A stretch of DNA of 64,000 bases from Trichobilharzia regenti. Taxonomy: Eukaryota; Platyhelminthes; Trematoda; Strigeidida; Schistosomatidae. Where the stretch lies: NCBI GenBank assembly GCA_944472135.2, contig OX235270.1, positions 117,381,842 through 117,445,841 of the forward strand. Reading direction: 5' to 3'. Positions 58,901 through 64,000 of the stretch are shown here, piece after piece. The position numbers and the translations under genes are program-made. Positions within the stretch are counted from its first letter, which is position 1; every line of letters starts with the position of its first letter. The notes under the pieces were generated by a model. The model worked only from the letters and a program-made list of their open reading frames with translations. It ran no database searches and had not been told where the DNA came from.

Positions 58901-60997
58901 ACATGTACAACGAATGAATTAATTCATGAGTGTAAATTATTCAATTCCAGTAGTAAATATCAATCAGAAATGGCAGATGAATTAATGAATATGACAAGGA
59001 CATGTTCACCGTCACAAGTTCCAGGATTCATTGATTCTTTGAATATGAATGGAGTGGATTATCCTCAAGTCGGTAGAAATACCGAGAATACAAACACTAC
59101 AGCTATGTCAAACAGTAGCAATAATAATGGCAGCGGTAATGGTAATAACAACAACAACAACAACTCAATAATTCCCGGAACTGGTGAGTATCCATCAGCT
59201 GATGATTTAGAGATATTTGCTAAAATGTTTAAACAGCGTAGAATTAAACTGGGCTATACACAAGCCGATGTTGGTCTAGCTTTGGGTACGCTATACGGGA
59301 ATGTATTCAGTCAAACAACTATATGCCGTTTTGAAGCCTTGCAATTATCGTTTAAAAATATGTGTAAACTAAAACCGCTGTTGCAGAAATGGTTACATGA
59401 AGCCGATTGTTCTACAGGGACAACAAATAATCTTGACAAGATTACAACACAAGGACGTAAACGTAAAAAGCGTACAAGTATAGAAATTGGTGTCAAAGGT
59501 ATACTAGAAAATCATTTCGTTAAACAACCGAAACCATTAGCCCAAGATATTATCCAATTAGCTGATGTATTAGGCTTAGAAAAAGAGGTGGTGCGTGTAT
59601 GGTTTTGTAATAGACGACAAAAACAGAAACGACTAAATCCTCTACTACTCGGTTCAGGTTTGAATTCCAATGAGGATAGTACATGTGGAAGTATGAATAA
59701 CGACGATGATGATGATGATGTCAGCTATGAAGATGATGATGATGATGACAGTGATGATGACAACGATGATGAAGTAGACGAAGTGAGGAGGAATAATCCA
59801 CAGGAAGAAGAAAACCAGCTTCGAAATGGTAATGATCAACTTGACACACATATGGAAGAGAAACAGCTTACCGATCATGTACAGAATAAAAATCAAACAA
59901 ATAATGATTTAAACGGTGATGGTGACTACAGAAAACCAGAGAATATTTCAGAACATAACTTATATGAAAGTGAAAATCACTCGGATGTATCCAACAGTCA
60001 ATTGGTGAAACACAACTCCTCAATGAAACGTTCCAGGCGTCGAATAAATCAATCACTTACCCCAATTAATTTTAATTGTAATTTTACTAATGATCAACTG
60101 CCAGTTAATTCTAACCATAATATGTACGCGATGTCGTGTTGTTTGTCATCCTCATCGTCATCTTCGACATCATCATCATCAACGTGTTCCTCTCAGCTGC
60201 CATCATTACATTCTACATTTTGTGTAAGCAATTCAAATCAATTATTGTCGTCGAATTATCCTACTTACAGTAGTACATTATTGCATAATTTACCATTTCA
60301 TAATACATCACAGAGTTTAATCAATACAGATCATTTACTTCAAAAATATCCATTAATATTCCCTGATAATGACAGCGTAAATCGAAATGATAATACTAAC
60401 AATGATAGTAATAACAGTGATACAACCAACGGACTCTTAGGTCTACAGATGAAACCATTCTACGCACCATCGAATAATGTATTATATAACACGAATGGAT
60501 TGAATACTGAGGGTCATTCACTGGACAATACTGTCGTTGACTATATAACTGCAGAACAATCAATGAATAATTCATTTATCCCGTCTAATCTAAACTTTAA
60601 TCAACATCGTACAAATTTTATGCCGTCTAGTGTTACACCGCCATTTCATCATAATACCTATACACACGATATGATGATGAATTATAATACACAATTAGAA
60701 ACTGCCAGCTTATCGAATGGATTAACAAGTCACCTAAATTCAAGTGAAATCCCTGCATATCATGAAGAAAGCATTAACCAGCCTGGTTTACTGAATGATA
60801 ATACATCATCTATGCCTGGTTGTATAAGCGAACAGATAAATTATCCAGTTGACATTGGAATGAATATTGAAGCCTATAATTCCAACCAGTCAACATTAAT
60901 TTCAAATATTTTTATGCATTCAAGAAATAATCCTTCTGTAACTGATCCTGTCAGTATGAATGACAACGTCTTTATTTATCCTGCATCAAATCAATAA
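55955..60997 (+). CDS. POU class III homeobox transcription factor, single-exon, 1680 aa
   Basis: This gene encodes a sequence-specific nuclear DNA-binding protein of the POU-III (Brn/drifter) class. The POU-specific domain lies at about residues 1078-1152 and includes [13 protein letters not shown] and [19 protein letters not shown] 14-residue linker follows, then a basic [10 protein letters not shown] start and the homeodomain at about 1169-1228, with VWFCNRRQ and the POU-typical cysteine before the conserved asparagine (N1219). Both domains are intact and closest to Brn-type proteins. The roughly 1,077 residues before them are Ser/Thr/Asn-rich low complexity. After them comes an Asp/Glu tract (about 1249-1277) and a serine run (about 1397-1414). 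Class III proteins are usually 350-500 aa, so this one is very long. The first in-frame ATG (MNQEVMESY) was taken; an upstream exon cannot be excluded. Vertebrate class III genes are also intronless. Family assignment is secure; the exact orthologue is not. Confidence 0.95.
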   Translation: MNQEVMESYRTNLNITHTESSSSLLLLSQTSSLLSPPQSSSSSSLLSLSSPSLNRLIEQFTNEDNNLIPQTPSHYFDRTISTTTREIKTNVIKRNIFSNMINNNNNSNDIINKEDCTRDMNPLSLLESACSLACNYSPLCALTNSLNNFKADSAIPTLTTSNPSTTTSNTGDNDTTNSSNDYILHGQYQSKNLQSMNKSTKRGTGTRNRLRHSIKDQVTVTQRNEKLNILPYHNNSINNSNENIHQWSSDLNNDADSIFHPNRLLLPISRNSSEIITSLQQNIFSHDFLMNHGVDINSLASCSSSSSSTFKKNMDNCTNSDIVNQNPQWSSNESSFRKDFTSKPFNEQHQLLNFSGFPSCSTSSRSNPHDSGIIPLYVDLQNNESGVRSHPVEKQIDELTNIHNNNNNSGANNNTNNPTEYFSQDNESYFDTSKSILPTADCNQDLLSFQSSTTSLHNNMHPSIDLFSCNTVDEACVNRSKQQSIVNLQEVNEINDFTDVNNNNNNNSNNQQSIYYDRINNTDKEVEQWKNILYRPTKSPYHTSHDLMKCTPDTNRIQTFVQSGENLSNYSNFTDKTGFMSKLCNNTTDSDPTRIISDQFHPDCNNSFPLKSTKLPIELSQNSSTLMNSSPLVTSINQNEYLTSGVALSDNISNCLSPLRSNDWRSCKVSKQLNAENSPMSLPLGSTESLKTFDISMNLVKENSQYLSNSSQRLLSEDSGFNGTDYTESTQGYPSYLSSHINPIQESFCNQPCQYSQNQETCHYNQQANLLNLTNSSSELSNESAFQKYEWKSPNMMIMNHVSELMNIYNSSNNYTSSNTPTTNITTTATITTGTNSVINTTTTTTSVSSINSGGGCDPVTNSLEMGTNSNLHINNKNLSEKLNSHMNNDQQFNTLLHNNSNNPNLTESQSYLFPSLICNQNTTTNLIDSINSQSTLNEHISLDPLQSLSTMPTTSSSLFNGMLHSLVLQPPTSMQQLITSSTCTTNELIHECKLFNSSSKYQSEMADELMNMTRTCSPSQVPGFIDSLNMNGVDYPQVGRNTENTNTTAMSNSSNNNGSGNGNNNNNNNSIIPGTGEYPSADDLEIFAKMFKQRRIKLGYTQADVGLALGTLYGNVFSQTTICRFEALQLSFKNMCKLKPLLQKWLHEADCSTGTTNNLDKITTQGRKRKKRTSIEIGVKGILENHFVKQPKPLAQDIIQLADVLGLEKEVVRVWFCNRRQKQKRLNPLLLGSGLNSNEDSTCGSMNNDDDDDDVSYEDDDDDDSDDDNDDEVDEVRRNNPQEEENQLRNGNDQLDTHMEEKQLTDHVQNKNQTNNDLNGDGDYRKPENISEHNLYESENHSDVSNSQLVKHNSSMKRSRRRINQSLTPINFNCNFTNDQLPVNSNHNMYAMSCCLSSSSSSSTSSSSTCSSQLPSLHSTFCVSNSNQLLSSNYPTYSSTLLHNLPFHNTSQSLINTDHLLQKYPLIFPDNDSVNRNDNTNNDSNNSDTTNGLLGLQMKPFYAPSNNVLYNTNGLNTEGHSLDNTVVDYITAEQSMNNSFIPSNLNFNQHRTNFMPSSVTPPFHHNTYTHDMMMNYNTQLETASLSNGLTSHLNSSEIPAYHEESINQPGLLNDNTSSMPGCISEQINYPVDIGMNIEAYNSNQSTLISNIFMHSRNNPSVTDPVSMNDNVFIYPASNQ
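59186..59638 (+). other. POU-specific domain, linker and POU homeodomain
   Basis: This is the DNA-binding core of the POU-III gene: the POU-specific domain (59186-59410), a short linker, and the homeodomain (about 59459-59638). No stop or frameshift occurs. The helix-3 motif [13 protein letters not shown] is complete. The codons after the homeodomain read KRLNP, where many relatives have KRMTP. Confidence 0.93.
59698..59785 (+). repeat. In-frame GAT/GAC tract coding an acidic stretch
   Basis: A GAT/GAC-rich microsatellite inside the POU gene encodes runs of six aspartates with interspersed Ser, Tyr, Glu and Asn. Its position directly after the DNA-binding domains suggests an acidic tail. Its length may vary between isolates. 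Confidence 0.8.
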
Positions 60998-61547
60998 TGG
61001 AAGTTATGCAGATTTTGCAGAGAAAAGAAAGAAGCACAACAGCGGCTAAGGCATTCATTCATTCAGAGGAGATTCAAACACATGCATATTATCAACGGTG
61101 GTGAAGAATATGGCTACAACTGAATAGTTGCTCATTTTCTCTCTTATTCTCTTCGTCTTTTTTTCTGTGTCAATCAGGTGAGTGGAAACTTTTTTCTCTT
61201 TATTTTTTCCCTTCCCAATTTTTATTTTGATAATCAGGATGATATTGCACTTAAATAATCGATTGATTACACAATGTCTTTCTAACCTTAAACTATTCAT
61301 TTAAGATTTATTCAATCCTCCGTGTTATTACAAACACAATTCCATGTATCAGGTCACCCATCGTCACTTACTGCTGTAATCACTCAATCATAGAAAACGA
61401 TTACACACTTGGTGTTGTATAGTCCATGAAGATGTGCTGATGCATGTGTGTGTGTATATTTTTCTACTAAAACAAAAATTTTCCTTTGGACATACAAAAT
61501 GAAGCATAAACGAAATTGGAGCGACTATCATAAACTGGTAAATGTGA

Positions 61548-61553
61548 AATAAA
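61548..61553 (+). terminator. Candidate polyadenylation signal for POU-III
   Basis: An AATAAA hexamer lies about 550 bp after the POU-III stop codon. It is not unique in this AT-rich flank, so the call is tentative. Confidence 0.3.
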
Positions 61554-62099
61554 AAGAAAACTGGTGAAATCATTAACTAATTAAAGAAAACCCTTTTGAT
61601 TTCTAGATCTTAATGAAACTAATAACAGCACTGATAGTGTTTGTGCAAAGAATAATGGTGTACATAGTTGATAAAATTATAAAATAGACTTATTGTACTT
61701 TAAAGTATTCTGCCTTTTTGCAGACAACTGTTAAATACACATTAAATTATTACTAGTATTGCTACTCACTTCTACTGCCTAACCAAACTTCTTCATTCTT
61801 TTAACTTTTATTCCGTATTCTTCCTGTTATTATTGAACAGGTGATAAGTTGAACCACGTAAATATAACTATTGCCTATTTTCCACTTTATTTGTGTTTCT
61901 TCTCTTTCTTTTTCTTTTTTTTTGCTGATGTTTTGTTTGTTTATCTTTCAGTGAATGAAATTATTAATTAATACCTCTGATTGTTATTCAATGTGTTATA
62001 GTATTTTGTTGTAGGATAAGTTTCATAAATTGTCCGCAAGGGGGTGAATAGGAACAATGTATACGCGAAGAGTAGTAGTTGTAGCAGTAGCGGCGATCG

Positions 62100-62510
62100 T
62101 TGTTATCGACCACGGGTGTCGACCACGAACTAACATCAGTTAGGGAATTACTAGAAATCATAAAATACTGGACACCTGTTTGGTCATGGTTTCCGAATTT
62201 TCAGTAATGTGCACCCAAAACTACACCATGCATGAAACCCATAATCTTCATATTACCAAGGGAGAACGGTTGTCATCCTGCTGCTGGATTGAAATCCAGT
62301 GACTTGTGCCAGTTGGACACAGTGACTGTGTCATCCTATATCGTCTGTGAGTATCCTTCTTAATTTCCACTTAGTGAACCCTACATGTCACAAGTTCTCA
62401 TTAAAACTTTAGAATATATATATATATATCGCAAAAATATCCACTACCTCGTGGTCTTCAGCGATTCATCAATCAATGACGTAGTCTACATTAAAACTAA
62501 TCAAATATGT
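62100..62510 (-). repeat. Inverted-repeat family, old copy in the POU-III 3' flank
   Basis: CTAACATCAGTTAGGGAATT at the left and TTCAGCGATTCATCAATCAA at the right are mutated forms of the two inverted ends. The tRNA-like centre is decayed. Confidence 0.45.
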
Positions 62511-64000
62511 AGAAATCTGACCTTTAAAATATTCTGTTTAATTTAAACAGAACAAAAAGAATACGTAATATATCTGTCGTTTTGCCAAAATTCGTAAATC
62601 GAACTAACTGCTTTAAATTCGCATTAATGTTGCTTGACTATCAGTGATTATCGTTGATACAGTTAGTTAATTTAATTTGATGTTTGTTCGCATATTGTAA
62701 TTCTTCATTGTTAAATTCGATGGAATAAGTTAGTCAGTTAGTGCAAACAAAAATCAACTCCTTGAACAGATGATTTCGTATTAAACCCGTGTTCCAAATA
62801 GTATAAGTATCATTTCTTGAACTTCGTTACTAGCCCCAGGTAGACTTCACTTCGATACTTTCTACACAATAGTAATTAATCGTGGAATTGTGACTCACTG
62901 GCCTAGGCACTAGATTTTCAACCACAGATCCAGAACTCACTCCATCTGCCAAGGATTAGGCAGCCAACTGCTGCGTGTTGCTTCAAGTGGTTGCTGAGCA
63001 GTATTGATCAGTCGTCTTCGGTCGCCAGTTTGTATAATTATTTGTTTCGAAAACCTCTTTGTATGGCATAACTGAGGTCAATAATTTAATTTCACGTAGT
63101 GTATACACCCAGAAAATTGTTATATGAGGATAAGTCATGAAATTTAACGCGTATAATGAACAAATTATTTGAACACTAATATGCCTATTACTTAATTTGC
63201 CAAATGTCTAAAACATTGAAACGTTATTACTTGATGAATATGGTATCAATTACGACTGATTATGCGCAGTTATATTAATCGCATTTTTTTTTACCACCAA
63301 CGGTTGGGAGGTATTTCCAGGCAGTCTAATGTTAATTGGGGATCAGCTTTGTGATGAATTTCCTGACGTCCTGACTAGCTAATTCAGTAATATCCAACAA
63401 GAGGAGAGTAGCTGATAAATGTTATTAGAAGTAACACTGTATTAGTAAGAATTCATGAACTGATAAATTTTTACATAGTAGATTAATGACGCGCATGTGT
63501 TTTTTACCTTGAAACCTGACGGCTCCGGGCTGCATTCTTTACGACTTTAAGTATGCTGATTCCTGAATAGTTTGAAAATGTGGTCAAAGAGTCTCATTCA
63601 TTAATCTCTGGTCAACAATATTTCGAGAGATAGCATCAGTGTTTGATGGATCCCTTTGGCCATAATTAATAGTTATGGTGCACGTTGGCAAAGCATTGTT
63701 TATCAGGCTGTATATTTTTGTTATTTTATATGTGTGATTAATACGTTTACATAGAAGTGTAGTTGATACGAATGTTTTCTGGGTCCTCAAAAACCAAATT
63801 AAACGTCATCATGAATAATAAGTATTAGACCGAAACTTGAATTCCTTAGATTTTATTTGCTGTAAACTGATTTGCTAAACATTTTGTCCTTTTTTTGACT
63901 TATATGACTTTTTATCTTTTGTAATGTTATCTTAAGAAGATAGATATTAAACAAAGCTACCGTCAATTAACTGATGATGACGACGACCAGAAGTTGACAA

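Larger units (their letters stand above)
61000..64000. other. POU-III 3' flank
   Basis: Apart from a poly(A) signal candidate and one old repeat (62.10-62.51 kb), no gene was recognised. A 68-codon minus-strand ORF at 63584-63790 is of unknown origin. Confidence 0.4.

Noticed and set aside
56625..60056. Several 60-80 codon ORFs inside the POU-III gene
   Set aside because: They are shadows produced by Asn/Thr-rich and GAT-repeat codons in other frames.
63584..63790. A 68-codon minus-strand ORF as an exon
   Set aside because: The text is somewhat protein-like but has no clear splice borders or known motif, so it is left unassigned.

Overview
This is an AT-rich, intron- and repeat-dense eukaryotic window. 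It best fits the nuclear genome of a blood fluke (Schistosoma). The evidence is relics of the hammerhead-bearing SM-alpha type SINE, RTE-clade (SR2-like) LINE fragments with (TTA)n tails, Penelope-like elements, a Ty3/Gypsy element, and a very long low-complexity POU-III protein. The species cannot be fixed from the sequence alone.

Layout. (1) About 0.6-17.3 kb: the minus strand carries a scattered series of short open blocks with splice-like borders. I read them as exons of an unrecognised multi-exon gene, or more than one, lying among SINEs and decayed Penelope relics. (2) About 17.7-31 kb: intergenic or intronic DNA with RTE 3' fragments, tRNA-headed SINEs and microsatellites. (3) 32.5-34.1 kb: a 5'-truncated Penelope-like element with RT and GIY-YIG remnants, bounded by 233-bp inverted repeats that each hold a hammerhead ribozyme motif. 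(4) 34.3-46.5 kb: a dense array of an inverted-repeat family with a tRNA-like core, including one copy with an 11-bp target-site duplication, plus more RTE and SINE copies. (5) 47.6-52.9 kb: a 5'-truncated, decayed RTE element split by a 2.8-kb Gypsy-type LTR retrotransposon with a 5-bp target-site duplication. The inserted element carries one 571-codon ORF that joins Gag-protease to the end of integrase. (6) 54.2-54.7 kb: two opposed degenerate hammerhead SINE copies. (7) 55.95-61.0 kb: the only large intact host gene, a single-exon POU class III transcription factor (1,680 codons). (8) 61-64 kb: its 3' flank, with one old repeat.

The transposon families interact. One tRNA-headed SINE type shares its 3' end with the RTE LINEs, as expected if the LINE machinery mobilises it. 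A second SINE type shares the head but not the tail. Two SINE copies 1.2 kb apart also share about 56 bp beyond the SINE end.

All exon, ribozyme and repeat calls come from reading by eye. No database search or folding program was run.
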